Of a DNA stretch of 64,000 nt, positions 26,259-35,389 are shown piece by piece. Every line of letters begins with the position of its first letter. Within the stretch, counting starts at the first letter, position 1. The DNA lies in assembly GCF_001887595.1 (NCBI RefSeq), contig NZ_CP017480.1, positions 496,001-560,000 on the forward strand, read 5' to 3'. The DNA is from Luteibacter rhizovicinus DSM 16549 (lineage in GTDB: Bacteria > Pseudomonadota > Gammaproteobacteria > Xanthomonadales > Rhodanobacteraceae). Position numbers and translations under genes: made by a program. Under the pieces are notes generated by a model, which saw only the letters and a list, made by a program, of their open reading frames with translations, did no database searches and was not told the DNA's origin.

Positions 26259-27362
26259 ATGCTCAGCATCCTCGACCGATACTTCCTGCGCGAACTTGCC
26301 TACGGTGTCATTGCGACCGCCGTGGTCCTGCTCGTCATCTTCGCGGGCGGCGCCTTTGCCACGGTGCTGCAGAAGGTGGCCAATGGCAGTATCCAGCCCA
26401 GCGTGATGTTCGAGGTGCTCGGCCTGCAGATGGTCGACCTGCTCTCCACGCTGCTGCCCATGTCGGTCTTCCTGGGCACGCTCACCGCCCTCGGCCGGAT
26501 GTACCGCGAAAGCGAGATGCACGTGCTGGCCTCGTCCGGCATGGGCCCGCGGGGCCTGCTGCGCCCGGTCACCCTGCTCGCCGTGATCGCCACGATCGTG
26601 GTCGGTCTGGTCTCGCTCTGGCTCGGGCCACTCTCCGCCCGCTCGGCCGATACGATCATCGCGACGGCGAACAAGTCCGTGATCGCCGCCGGCCTGGACG
26701 CCGGGCGCTTCACCGAGCTGCCGGGTAAAGGCGGCATCATCTTCGTCGACACGCTCAGCCGCGACGGTACCGTCCTGGGCAAGACCTTCATCGCCACCGA
26801 CCGCGTGGATAGCGACAATCGGCCGCAGGTGCGCGTGGTCAACGCCAAGAGCGGCCGCATGTACCAGGAAAGCGACGGCGTGAACCGCTTCCTCGCCCTG
26901 TACGACGGCTGGCAGTTCGAAATCCCGCTGGGCATGGATAACTGGCGGCGGATGAAATACGAACGTAACGACGTGTCGCTGTCGAACATCTCCGACGACG
27001 ACGACGATTCGGATCCGGCGCATGAATCGACCACCAGCGACCTGTTCAGGACGCCCACGGCCGAAGGCCTGGGCGAACTGGTCTCCCGCTTCGCCGCCCC
27101 GGTCAGCACCCTGGTACTGATGATGATGGTCCTGCCGATGTCCCGGCAGGCACCCCGCGACGCGCGCTATGGCCGCCTGCTGATCGCCGTGCTGGCCTAC
27201 TTCCTCTACGTGATCTGGCAGCTGATCGCGCGCACCCAGATCATCAAGAGCAACCTGCATACCTCGGTGCCGATCTGGCTCCTCCACATCATCGTCTTCG
27301 GCGTGGCGGCCTGGTTCTTCTGGCGCCAGAATTCGCCACGGCAAGTGAAGGGAACCGCGTAA
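26259..27362 (+). CDS. lptF: LPS export permease LptF
   Basis: A 367-residue inner-membrane permease of the LptB2FG ABC exporter, which moves lipopolysaccharide out of the inner membrane. It has three N-terminal helices (first LREL AYGVIATAVVLLVIFAGGAFATVL), a periplasmic beta-jellyroll (about residues 130-265) and three C-terminal helices ending with a charged tail. The start MLSILDRYFLREL is typical of the family. An acidic stretch SDDDDDSDPAHE lies at the end of the jellyroll. The stop overlaps the lptG start by one base (TAATG). Confidence 0.96.
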   Translation: MLSILDRYFLRELAYGVIATAVVLLVIFAGGAFATVLQKVANGSIQPSVMFEVLGLQMVDLLSTLLPMSVFLGTLTALGRMYRESEMHVLASSGMGPRGLLRPVTLLAVIATIVVGLVSLWLGPLSARSADTIIATANKSVIAAGLDAGRFTELPGKGGIIFVDTLSRDGTVLGKTFIATDRVDSDNRPQVRVVNAKSGRMYQESDGVNRFLALYDGWQFEIPLGMDNWRRMKYERNDVSLSNISDDDDDSDPAHESTTSDLFRTPTAEGLGELVSRFAAPVSTLVLMMMVLPMSRQAPRDARYGRLLIAVLAYFLYVIWQLIARTQIIKSNLHTSVPIWLLHIIVFGVAAWFFWRQNSPRQVKGTA

Positions 27363-28459
27363 TGGCCACGCTGACCGTCAAGCGGGCCGACCGTCTCATC
27401 GGCATGACCGTCCTCGGCACCCTGCTGCTGGTCTGGCTGGTCCTGACCGGCTTCGATGCCCTGACCCAGTTCGTCCGCCAGCTCGGCAACATCGGCAAGA
27501 GCGGTTTCACGCTCTACGACGCCATCGCCTACATCATGCTGACGGTGCCGCGGCGCCTCTACCAGATGTTCAGCAATGCAGCCCTTATCGGCGGCCTGCT
27601 CGGCCTCGGCAGCCTGGCCGCCACCGGCGAGCTCACCGCACTGCGGGCAGCGGGCATGTCGAAACTGCGCATCGCCGCGTCGGCGGCCGGCGTCATCGCC
27701 GTCCTCACCCTCGGCGTGGTGGTGATGGGCGAGACCGTGGCGCCTTATGGCGACCAGCACGCGCAGGCCATCCAGGTGCGCATGCGCTCGAGCAACCTGG
27801 GCGCGACCGCCAGTGGCCTGTGGGCACGCGACGGCGGCAAGATCATCAATGCCAAGTCGGCCATCGCCTTGCAGGAAGACGATCGCACCACGGTGAAGCT
27901 GGTGGACGTGCGCGTCTACACGTTCACCGCCGACGGCCAGGTGCTGGAGTTTTCGCACGGTGACAGTGCCATCCACGACGGCAACCGCTGGGTGATGACC
28001 AACGTCCGCACCACCACGCTGGACGCCAAGGGCACGCATGCCACCGAGCAGGCGACGCAGACCTGGGCCTCGCATCTCAACCCGCACGTGCTCGAGCAGT
28101 CGGTCATTCACCCCGAATACCTGTCGATGGCCGACCTGCGCCGAAACATGCGCTACCTCCAGGCCAACGGACAGAATCCCGGGGCCTACGCGGTCGCCTT
28201 CTGGGGTCGCGCGCTGTTCGCGGCAAATACGCTGATCCTGGTGTTGTGCGCGATGCCCTTCGCCTTCGGCTCGCTGCGCTCGGGCGGTTTTGGCAAGCGC
28301 CTGTTCCTCGGCGTGATCATGGCGATCGGCTGGTACTTCCTGCAGGGTGCCATGGTCAACTTCGGCACCGTGTACGGACTGCCACCGCTTTTGGCGAACC
28401 TGCTACCGACAAGCTTGCTGGTGGTCGGTGCGCTCACTTATTTCAGGCGATTCGGCTAG
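27362..28459 (+). CDS. lptG: LPS export permease LptG
   Basis: A 365-residue partner of LptF in the LPS exporter. It has the family start (KRADRLIGMTVLGTLLLVWLVL), helices 2-3 (FQ-rich loop with NAALIGGLLGLGSLAATGELTALRAAGMS, the coupling helix to LptB), a jellyroll domain (about 125-265) and three C-terminal helices (FAANTLILVLCAMPFAFGSLRSGGFGKRLFLGVI). Its last 17 bases overlap the convergent hybrid-kinase gene. Confidence 0.96.
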   Translation: MATLTVKRADRLIGMTVLGTLLLVWLVLTGFDALTQFVRQLGNIGKSGFTLYDAIAYIMLTVPRRLYQMFSNAALIGGLLGLGSLAATGELTALRAAGMSKLRIAASAAGVIAVLTLGVVVMGETVAPYGDQHAQAIQVRMRSSNLGATASGLWARDGGKIINAKSAIALQEDDRTTVKLVDVRVYTFTADGQVLEFSHGDSAIHDGNRWVMTNVRTTTLDAKGTHATEQATQTWASHLNPHVLEQSVIHPEYLSMADLRRNMRYLQANGQNPGAYAVAFWGRALFAANTLILVLCAMPFAFGSLRSGGFGKRLFLGVIMAIGWYFLQGAMVNFGTVYGLPPLLANLLPTSLLVVGALTYFRRFG

Positions 28460-31400
28460 CCCGCTCCGGCATCGTCACCGCTTCGAGTACCGCGTCCAGT
28501 TGCTCGCCGGTCATCGGCTTGCGCAACAGCGCATTCATGCCGGCATCGCGGATCGCCTTCGCCTCGTCACCTGCCGACCGCGCGGTGACGGCGACGATGG
28601 GAAGGCTGGAGAAGCGCTCCATGCGACGCAGCATGCGCGCCACCTGAAAGCCGTCGACCAGCGGCAGGTCGAGATCGAGCAGGACGACGTCGTAGTCGTG
28701 CCTGGACACTTCGGCCATCGCCGCGAGCCCGTCGCCCACCGCCGTGACGGCATGTCCACGCTGGTCGAGCAAGGCCGTCATGACGGCGGCGATGACCGCA
28801 TCGTCCTCGACAAGAAGCAGGCGACGGCTGGCAGGTCGCCGCACCGTCGACGCCGCCACCGCGCACGAGCGCCCTTCACAGCCGCAGGCGCGAAGCGGAA
28901 GCCTCACGATGAAGGTGGTGCCTGCGTTCACAGCGCTCTCGACATCGATGCTGCCACCCATGAGCGTGCATAGCTCATGGCAGATGGCCAGCCCCAGTCC
29001 ACAGCCCTGGGCACGCTCCGGTGAGCCACCCTGTTCGAAGCGTGCGAAGAGGCGACCACGCAGTTCCTCGGAAATACCCGGGCCCGTGTCGGTTACCGAC
29101 ATCGACAGGGTTTCGTCGTCGCAGCGCAGGTGAACGCTCACCGAGCCGGCGCGGGTGAATTTCACCGCATTGTTGACCAGGTTCTGCAAGATCTGCCGCA
29201 GGCGGATGGCGTCCCCGCGAATCGTCGCAGGCACATCGGGTTCGACGTGCACGGAAAGCGCCAGCCTCTTTTCCCGTGCGCTGCCCGAGGCCAGGGCGAT
29301 GACTTCATCGGCCAGCGGACGCACCATCACGCATTCGACTTCCAGCAGCAGACGGCGTGACTCGATCCGTGCGAGGTCGAGCGCGTCGTTGACCAGACGC
29401 AGCAGCGTCGTCCCCGAGCGACGTACCGCGTCGACATAGCTGCGTTGCGTGTCGTCCAACCGCGTCTGCGCCATCAGCTCGGCCATGCCCAGCACACCGG
29501 TCATGGGAGTACGGATCTCGTGACCCAGTGTCGCCATGAATTCGGTCTTCGCGGCATTGGCTTCTTCGGCAAGGCGCTTCTGCTGCTCGGCCAGCCGAAG
29601 ACGCAGCGCCTGCCGCACGCGACGCCGCGCGGCAACGATGCCGCCGCACACGAGCACGACGAGACCCACGACGTAGAACATCCACGCCCACCAACGCAGC
29701 CACGGCGGGGCATCCACGACAAGGATCAGCGACAACGGACCACTCTCCAGGTCGTGTCCCGCGCCCGAGATCGTCAGGCGGTGTGTCCCCGGACTGAGCG
29801 GACCGAACGTCCGCTCACCTTGCTTGCCCGTTCGCAGCACGGCAATCGTGCCTTCGTGGTCGAGGGCGAAGTCGATATCGTTCCGCTCGGGATTCACATA
29901 GGACAGCGCACGCGTACGCACGATCAGATCACGGTCGTTCCAGCCCAGGTGCAGCGTGTTGCCGATGACAGGCAGGGAGCGCCGCGTACCGGCGCGCGAC
30001 ACACTGGCGCCGAGCAGGACGATGAAAGGCCGGCGGGGGCGATCACGCTGCTGGTCCGGCCGGAATCCGACCAACCCACCGAGGGTGGCGCCATACATCG
30101 TGCCGTCGGACAACAAGACGGTCGTCGCGTTGGTGAATTCGCCATTCGCGAGCCCATCGGCAAGCCCGAATGGACGAAAGTTTCCCGGCACGGGGTCGAA
30201 TCGCCAAACGCCGGTCTGTCCGTACAGCCATAGCCGCCCCATCAGGTCCTTGCGTACGTTGAGGATGTCCGCCGAGGGAAAACCCTGCGCGCCGCCAAGA
30301 CTTCGTTCCAACCGGGCGCGGCTGCCGTCCCACCGGTAATGCTCCAACGCGGCGGGACGGACGATCCAGAAGCCGTCGCCTTCGGGCTCGAACGCACTGA
30401 CACGGCCAGGTGCGACCCCTTCGACGTAACGCATGCTGCCGGACGCGCGATCGAGACGCGCCAGGCCCGCGACGCTCGCCTGCCAGAGATGGCCATCGAC
30501 CATTTCGATTTGCCGCGTATCGGACGCACCACGTCGCGCCTCCGCGAAAGGCACGGCGACGGCCTCAGCGAGTGCCGGGTCGAGTGAAAACAGGCCTTGA
30601 CCGACCGCCGCGACATACACGGTGCCGTCCGCCGCAGCGGCCATCTCCGTGACGGGGTGATCGATGGTGTCGCGAAACAGGGGATGGGCGATGCGACCGG
30701 ATGCGATGGTGAGACCGTCCACGCCACCCGCGAGAAGGCGGCCATCCGCCATTTCCAGCAGGCTCTGCACGCGTGACGGCCCGAGGTCGAATCCGCCGGA
30801 GGCACGGCCGGTCGACGGATCGAACCGACGGATCCAACCGCGGAAACCGCCTACCCACAACTCGCGATCGCCGCGCGCCGCGACCGCCGTCACGGCACGG
30901 CCGGGGAAGCTCCAGGGATCGGTCGCCACGTGCGCGAAGCGCGTGAAGTCTTCCCAACCGGGTCCGAGATACGCCAATCCGCCATCACTGAGGGCGAACC
31001 ACAGTCCGTGTTCGCGATCCTCGATCATGTCGCTCACGGTGCGCCCGGGAAGACCGCCCGGCGCGGTCCACGAGTCGGCGATGGCGTGGCGTCGTCCGAG
31101 ACGATCGATCATCGACAGCCCATCGAGCGCTGCGATCCAGAGACTGCCGTGACTGTCGGCCAGCGAACCGCGGATGTGCTGCGGCGCCACCCGCGGATCG
31201 CGCGCGATGCGCCCGTCAGCGGTAAGACGGTACAGCCCGGCGTCGGTCGCGAAGTGCAACTCGCCACCGACGCCGGCAATCCGCGTGACCCGTGGTGTCG
31301 CGCCGTCGGCGAACGGAACAGCGTGCGGCTGCCCATCGCGGTCGATCACGTCCACGCCGGCGTCCCCCGCGACCCAGACGCGCCCATCGTCCGTTGCATG

Positions 31401-31955
31401 CAGTGCCCGGATCGTCGTGGAAGACACGCCACCACGATGGATCGACCGATGTTCGAACCCGCTACCGTCCGGCCGCATGCGGTCGAGACCCTTCGACGTG
31501 CCCACCCAGATCGATCCGTCGCCCGCCTGCGTCACCGCACGCACGTCGTCATCCGACAGACCATCGCGCCATTGCACGAAGCCGCCGGTCACGGGGTCGT
31601 AGCGTGCAAGGCCGATGTCGGGGCCACCGATCCAGATGCGATCGTCGCGATCGATGTAGAGCGCGGACAGCGCACCGGCCGGCATCGCGTGGTCGCGTTC
31701 GGCACCGATCCCTGGCACGGTGAACTCCACGCCGTCGAAGCGGGCGAGGCCGATGGCGGTCGCCACCCAGATGAAGCCATGGGCGTCCTGGGCGACTGCC
31801 TTGACCTTGCTGCTGGGCAGGCCTTCGTGCAGTCCGAAGCCGCGGAACTGGGGCGTGGGAACCGGCGGCATGGCCGTACTGGCTATCACCGGCGTGACCG
31901 CGGCCAGAAAGACCGTGGTCACGAGAATCCATCTCGTGAAGAGCGTGTGGCGCAT
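28443..31955 (-). CDS. Two-component beta-propeller hybrid histidine kinase with C-terminal receiver
   Basis: A 1170-residue one-piece sensor of the BaeS/HTCS-like propeller type. It has a signal segment (WILVTTVFLAAVTPVIAS), about fourteen Reg_prop propeller blades (from QDAHGFIWVATAIGLARFDG to ILNVRKDLMGRLWLYGQTGVWRFD, residues ~45-620), and a Y_Y_Y domain (~665-745). A helix near 755-777 is followed by HisKA with ATLGHEIRTPMTGVLGM (His about 812), an ATPase domain (NLVNNAVKFT, TDTGPGI, GCGLGLAICHEL) and a receiver from ~1042 (LLVEDD, VLLDLDLPLVDG, LLRKP). No DNA-binding output domain is present, so a separate regulator is needed. The ATG chosen has AAGGA nine bases upstream; an ATG ten codons earlier has none. 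Periplasmic ligand unknown; such propellers often sense glycans. Confidence 0.92.
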   Translation of the reverse strand: MRHTLFTRWILVTTVFLAAVTPVIASTAMPPVPTPQFRGFGLHEGLPSSKVKAVAQDAHGFIWVATAIGLARFDGVEFTVPGIGAERDHAMPAGALSALYIDRDDRIWIGGPDIGLARYDPVTGGFVQWRDGLSDDDVRAVTQAGDGSIWVGTSKGLDRMRPDGSGFEHRSIHRGGVSSTTIRALHATDDGRVWVAGDAGVDVIDRDGQPHAVPFADGATPRVTRIAGVGGELHFATDAGLYRLTADGRIARDPRVAPQHIRGSLADSHGSLWIAALDGLSMIDRLGRRHAIADSWTAPGGLPGRTVSDMIEDREHGLWFALSDGGLAYLGPGWEDFTRFAHVATDPWSFPGRAVTAVAARGDRELWVGGFRGWIRRFDPSTGRASGGFDLGPSRVQSLLEMADGRLLAGGVDGLTIASGRIAHPLFRDTIDHPVTEMAAAADGTVYVAAVGQGLFSLDPALAEAVAVPFAEARRGASDTRQIEMVDGHLWQASVAGLARLDRASGSMRYVEGVAPGRVSAFEPEGDGFWIVRPAALEHYRWDGSRARLERSLGGAQGFPSADILNVRKDLMGRLWLYGQTGVWRFDPVPGNFRPFGLADGLANGEFTNATTVLLSDGTMYGATLGGLVGFRPDQQRDRPRRPFIVLLGASVSRAGTRRSLPVIGNTLHLGWNDRDLIVRTRALSYVNPERNDIDFALDHEGTIAVLRTGKQGERTFGPLSPGTHRLTISGAGHDLESGPLSLILVVDAPPWLRWWAWMFYVVGLVVLVCGGIVAARRRVRQALRLRLAEQQKRLAEEANAAKTEFMATLGHEIRTPMTGVLGMAELMAQTRLDDTQRSYVDAVRRSGTTLLRLVNDALDLARIESRRLLLEVECVMVRPLADEVIALASGSAREKRLALSVHVEPDVPATIRGDAIRLRQILQNLVNNAVKFTRAGSVSVHLRCDDETLSMSVTDTGPGISEELRGRLFARFEQGGSPERAQGCGLGLAICHELCTLMGGSIDVESAVNAGTTFIVRLPLRACGCEGRSCAVAASTVRRPASRRLLLVEDDAVIAAVMTALLDQRGHAVTAVGDGLAAMAEVSRHDYDVVLLDLDLPLVDGFQVARMLRRMERFSSLPIVAVTARSAGDEAKAIRDAGMNALLRKPMTGEQLDAVLEAVTMPERASRIA

Positions 31956-32071
31956 ACGCTTTATTCCTTGTTCGATCCCGATCATGCCATACCGTCGTCG
32001 GGGCGGAACAGGCGCGACGCGCCGGCCTTGCGTAGGCATTCGTCGGGGGCGGTTACGTCTAGAATGCAGGC

Positions 32072-33526
32072 ATGTCACGCCGACTTCGTACCCTGGCCGC
32101 GGCCATCGGCATCGCCGCCCTCGCCTGGCTGCTCTTTGCCACGCTCGAGCGCGCGCTAGCCTTGGCGCAGCGCTTCATGAGCCTGCCGGAAGGTCTGCGC
32201 TGGCTGATTGGCGGCCTCCTGGCCGTCGTGGTCGTCGCCGGTGCGGGATCGGCCGTGTGGTTGCTGCGCCCACGCAAACGGCGTGCACCGGTCACCGCGC
32301 CCGATCGCGCCTCGCTCGAATCGCGCCTTGCCGCGCTCCGCGATTCGGACACTGGGGTTGAGGAACTTCGTAACGAACTCGACGAACTGGATCGCCGGCG
32401 CGCGTCCGCTTCGCTTTATCTGGCCGTCTTCGGCGAGATTTCGACGGGCAAGTCCACGCTTATCGCCGCGCTCGTGCCAGGGTCCGCACCGGTAAGCGAT
32501 GTACGCGGCGGGACGACACGGCAGGTCACCCACTACGAAGGCCATACCCCGGCGGGCGAGCACTGGACCGTGGCGGATGTGCCGGGCTCCGCCGAGGCGG
32601 GCGGCGACGACCGCGAACGCGTGGCACGCGAAGAAGCGCTGCGCGCGCATGCGGTGCTCTACGTCTGCGCCGGCGACCTCACCCGGACGCAGGCCACGGA
32701 GCTTCATTGGCTCGGCGATTTCGGCAAACCCCTGGTGCTTGTCGTGAACAAGGCGGACCAGTGGACGGACGAGGAACGCGAGCACCTGGTCGCGCGCCTG
32801 CGCGAACGCAGCGAAGGCATACCCGATGCGATCGTGCTGGTCAGCGCGGGTGGGGAAGAACGATTTACACGCGTCCTTGCCGACGGCTCCCGCGAGGAGG
32901 TGCGGCGAACACGGCGGACCGACCTGGGCCAGCTGCCCGACGCCCTCCGTCGCCTGATCGCGCCGGGCGCGGTGGCGCTCGAAGGCCAGCGTGAAAATGC
33001 GGTGCTAGCCAGTCTGCACGAGCGCACCAGCGAGAAAGAAGTCGCCTGGCGCGCGGCGGAGGCCGAGCGCATCGTGCGCCGTTACGCGCGGCGCGCCATC
33101 GTCGGCGCGATGGCCGCCGTGGCGCCGGGGACGGACCTGGTCATCCAGGGCGCCCTGGCGGCTGGTCTCGTCCGCGCCCTGGCGGGGCTGTACGGCGTTC
33201 GCGTCACCGATGTAGAAATCGAGGGGCTGCTACGGCAGGCGCGACTGACCCTGCGCACGGGAACCTCCGTGGTGCTGGCGGTGGCCGGCAACGCGCTAAA
33301 AGCTTTCCCCGGGCTGGGCACCCTGGGCGGGGGCGTACTGCACGCCTTCGCCTACGCGCTGATCTTCGACAGTCTTGGTCGGGCCCTCGCCGCGAGCCTC
33401 GCGGAACGCCAGGCACTGGACCAGACCGACGCGGGCGCGCGCATGCGCGATCTCCTCGCGGACGCCGGCAGCTCCCGCCTGCGCCAGTTGGCCGAACTGA
33501 CCGGCGAGGCGCTACGGGATCGCTGA
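32072..33526 (+). CDS. Membrane-anchored GTPase with DUF697-like C-terminus
   Basis: A 484-residue protein with two N-terminal hydrophobic helices (residues ~8-28 and ~45-67), then a dynamin/Era-like G domain: G1 GEISTGKSTL, a G3-like DVPGSAEAGG (Val in place of the usual Thr of DTPG), and G4 NKAD. A C-terminal region of amphipathic and hydrophobic helices (IVGAMAAVAPGTDLVIQGALAAGLVRALAGLYGV...) resembles DUF697. It is a paralogue of the GTPase at 35.4-36.7 kb; together they bracket a YceI-cytochrome b-YceI cassette. A TAGAAT -10-like element is just upstream. No specific function is known; membrane stress or remodelling is a guess from the family. Confidence 0.85.
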   Translation: MSRRLRTLAAAIGIAALAWLLFATLERALALAQRFMSLPEGLRWLIGGLLAVVVVAGAGSAVWLLRPRKRRAPVTAPDRASLESRLAALRDSDTGVEELRNELDELDRRRASASLYLAVFGEISTGKSTLIAALVPGSAPVSDVRGGTTRQVTHYEGHTPAGEHWTVADVPGSAEAGGDDRERVAREEALRAHAVLYVCAGDLTRTQATELHWLGDFGKPLVLVVNKADQWTDEEREHLVARLRERSEGIPDAIVLVSAGGEERFTRVLADGSREEVRRTRRTDLGQLPDALRRLIAPGAVALEGQRENAVLASLHERTSEKEVAWRAAEAERIVRRYARRAIVGAMAAVAPGTDLVIQGALAAGLVRALAGLYGVRVTDVEIEGLLRQARLTLRTGTSVVLAVAGNALKAFPGLGTLGGGVLHAFAYALIFDSLGRALAASLAERQALDQTDAGARMRDLLADAGSSRLRQLAELTGEALRDR

Positions 33527-33629
33527 GTGAACGATGCGTTCCCCGCAGACGGGCTGACAAGGCGCCCGCCGTCGGCCACACTGCTCGTCATTGGCGGCCT
33601 CACGGCCCCGTTGGAACAGGCCTTTACGC

Positions 33630-34256
33630 ATGCGTCCCGCCGGCTTCCTTCTCCTGTTCGGCATGGCTGTCGCGCCGGTCGCGGCCAGCGCCGAAGCGCT
33701 CAGCTATCACATCGACCCCGTACACACCCAGGTCGTCTTCAACGTCGAGCACAACGGTTTCTCGCGCTCATTCGGCCGACTACGTGTCACCGACGGCACG
33801 ATCCGCTTCGATCGTGACGACTGGTCGAAATCCTCCGTCGACGCGACGATCGACCTGACCTCGGTCGACATGGGCGACGCCGACTGGGACAAGGTCGTCC
33901 AGGGTCGCGATCTGCTCGACGCCGGCCGCGCACGCACGGCGCATTACGTCAGCGATAGCGTGGAAAAGAAGAACGACGACGAGGGCATCGTGCACGGCAA
34001 GCTGACCCTCCGCGGCGTGACCCTGCCCCTCGACATTCCGTTCCGGGTCAACCGGGTCGGCAAGACCATCTATGGCCTGCACACCGTCGCCGGCTTTTCC
34101 GCCCAGGTATCGATCGACCGGACGACTTACGGCATGACATCCAATCGCAACTCGATCGGCACTAACGTATCCGTCTGGCTCGAAATCGAGGCCATCCGTG
34201 GCGGCGAACGCACACCCTCCACCGACAAGGAAACCCCCGATGCCCCTGCGCAGTGA
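33630..34256 (+). CDS. YceI family periplasmic lipid-binding protein (first copy)
   Basis: A 208-residue exported lipocalin-like protein; the family binds polyisoprenoids in a long hydrophobic barrel. It has a signal peptide (FLLLFGMAVAPVAASAEA, cleavage about residue 23), then the YceI core: YHIDPVHTQVVFNVEHNGFSRSFGRL, SVDATIDLTSVDMGD, GRDLLDAGRARTAHYVSDSV, VHGKLTLRGVTLPLDIPF, and the ending YGMTSNRNSIGTNVSVWLEIEA. The charged tail after it is unusual. The ATG chosen gives a proper signal peptide. It overlaps the cytochrome b gene by 17 bases. Confidence 0.92.
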   Translation: MRPAGFLLLFGMAVAPVAASAEALSYHIDPVHTQVVFNVEHNGFSRSFGRLRVTDGTIRFDRDDWSKSSVDATIDLTSVDMGDADWDKVVQGRDLLDAGRARTAHYVSDSVEKKNDDEGIVHGKLTLRGVTLPLDIPFRVNRVGKTIYGLHTVAGFSAQVSIDRTTYGMTSNRNSIGTNVSVWLEIEAIRGGERTPSTDKETPDAPAQ

Positions 34257-34824
34257 CCACACCCGCTGGAGCACGGCCGCCAAGACCTTCCATTGGCTCA
34301 TGGCGCTGTTGATCCTGGGTAACGGTGCGTTCGCATTCTGGATGGATGGTCTCAAGCCTTCGCTGGCGAAGATCAACATGTTCGCCCTGCACAAGTCGAT
34401 CGGCCTCACCGTGCTCGCCCTGTTCCTCCTGCGCGTGCTCTGGCGAGCCATCGACCGGCGGCCACCGGACGTGCCCGCACCGCGCTGGCAGCACCTCGCC
34501 GCAAAGTCCGTCCACGGCTTTCTCTATCTACTGATCGCCGCGATCCCGCTGTCGGGCTGGGCGTTCAACTCCGCGCACGGCTTCCCGCTTCAGTATTTCA
34601 AGCAGTTCAATCTTCCGGCACTGGTGGAAAAGAACCCTGGGTTGTCCGATACGCTGAGCATGGTCCACGTCTACCTGTTCTGGTTCCTGCTGCTGGTCCT
34701 CGTCGCCCATGTCGGCGGCGCGCTCAAGCATCACTTCATCGATCGCGACGACACGCTCCGACGCATGCTGCCGTTCGGCCGTGCGAAGCGGATGCCCCCC
34801 ACCTCTTCCGGAGACACGCCATGA
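34240..34824 (+). CDS. Cytochrome b561-like membrane protein
   Basis: A 194-residue four-helix cytochrome b561, homologous to E. coli CybB/YceJ. The His ligands appear in FHWLMALLILGNG (helix 1), ALHKSIGLTVLALFLLRVLW (helix 2), VHGFLYLLIAAIPLSGWAFNSA (helix 3) and HVYLFWFLLLVLVAHVGGALKHHFIDRD (helix 4). The ATG has AAGGA nine bases upstream. It overlaps both neighbours (17 bp upstream, ATGA downstream). In E. coli yceI and yceJ are also adjacent; here the cytochrome is between two YceI copies. It probably carries electrons between quinol and a periplasmic acceptor. Confidence 0.93.
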   Translation: MPLRSDHTRWSTAAKTFHWLMALLILGNGAFAFWMDGLKPSLAKINMFALHKSIGLTVLALFLLRVLWRAIDRRPPDVPAPRWQHLAAKSVHGFLYLLIAAIPLSGWAFNSAHGFPLQYFKQFNLPALVEKNPGLSDTLSMVHVYLFWFLLLVLVAHVGGALKHHFIDRDDTLRRMLPFGRAKRMPPTSSGDTP

Positions 34825-35381
34825 CCCCGACCTTCCGCCGCCTTTCCGCACTCGCTTTTGCCCTCGCCCTTCCCCTGGCCGCTTCCGCCGCGGACTACAA
34901 GGTCGGCCCGGGCAGCACGCTGGGCTTCAGTGGCAAGTTCCAGGGCCAGCAGTTCGACGGTACGTTCGGCAAGTTCGACGCCGCGATCAGCTACGACGCC
35001 GCTAACCTGGCCGCCTCGAAGTTCGATGTCACCGTGGACACGTCGACGGCGAAAACCGGTGACGGCGACCGTGACAATGCCCTGCCCGGCTCCGACTTCT
35101 TCGATACGAAGAAGTTCGCCACCGCGCACTACGTCACGACCGGTTTCAGCAAGGACGCCAAGGGCAACGTGATCGCCAACGGCAACCTCACCCTGCATGG
35201 CGTGACCAAGCCCGTCGCGCTCAAGGTGGTCTTCTCGCCGAACGCCGGCGGTGCCCGTCTCTCCGTGACGGGCACCCTGAAGCGTCTCGACTTCGGCGTC
35301 GGCAGCGGCGAGTACAAGGACACCTCGACCATTGCCGACGAGGTTCTGGTGAATGGCTCGCTGAACCTGCTGCCGAAGTAA
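34821..35381 (+). CDS. YceI family periplasmic protein (second copy)
   Basis: A 186-residue exported YceI protein, shorter than the first copy and without its tail. It has a signal peptide (LSALAFALALPLAASAA, cleavage about residue 23), then YKVGPGSTLGFSGKFQGQQFDGTFGKFDAAISYD, LPGSDFFDTKKFATAHYVTTGF, ANGNLTLHGVTKPVALKVVF and VGSGEYKDTSTIADEVLVNGSLNLLP. This is the canonical E. coli-like form. It overlaps the cytochrome b561 gene (ATGA) and is followed 8 bases later by the second GTPase. Confidence 0.94.
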   Translation: MTPTFRRLSALAFALALPLAASAADYKVGPGSTLGFSGKFQGQQFDGTFGKFDAAISYDAANLAASKFDVTVDTSTAKTGDGDRDNALPGSDFFDTKKFATAHYVTTGFSKDAKGNVIANGNLTLHGVTKPVALKVVFSPNAGGARLSVTGTLKRLDFGVGSGEYKDTSTIADEVLVNGSLNLLPK

Positions 35382-35389
35382 TTGCCACC

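Noticed and set aside
33527..33817. A possible 96-codon gene after the first GTPase
   Set aside because: Starts at the GTPase stop with no SD, becomes Arg-rich and overlaps the YceI gene in another frame.
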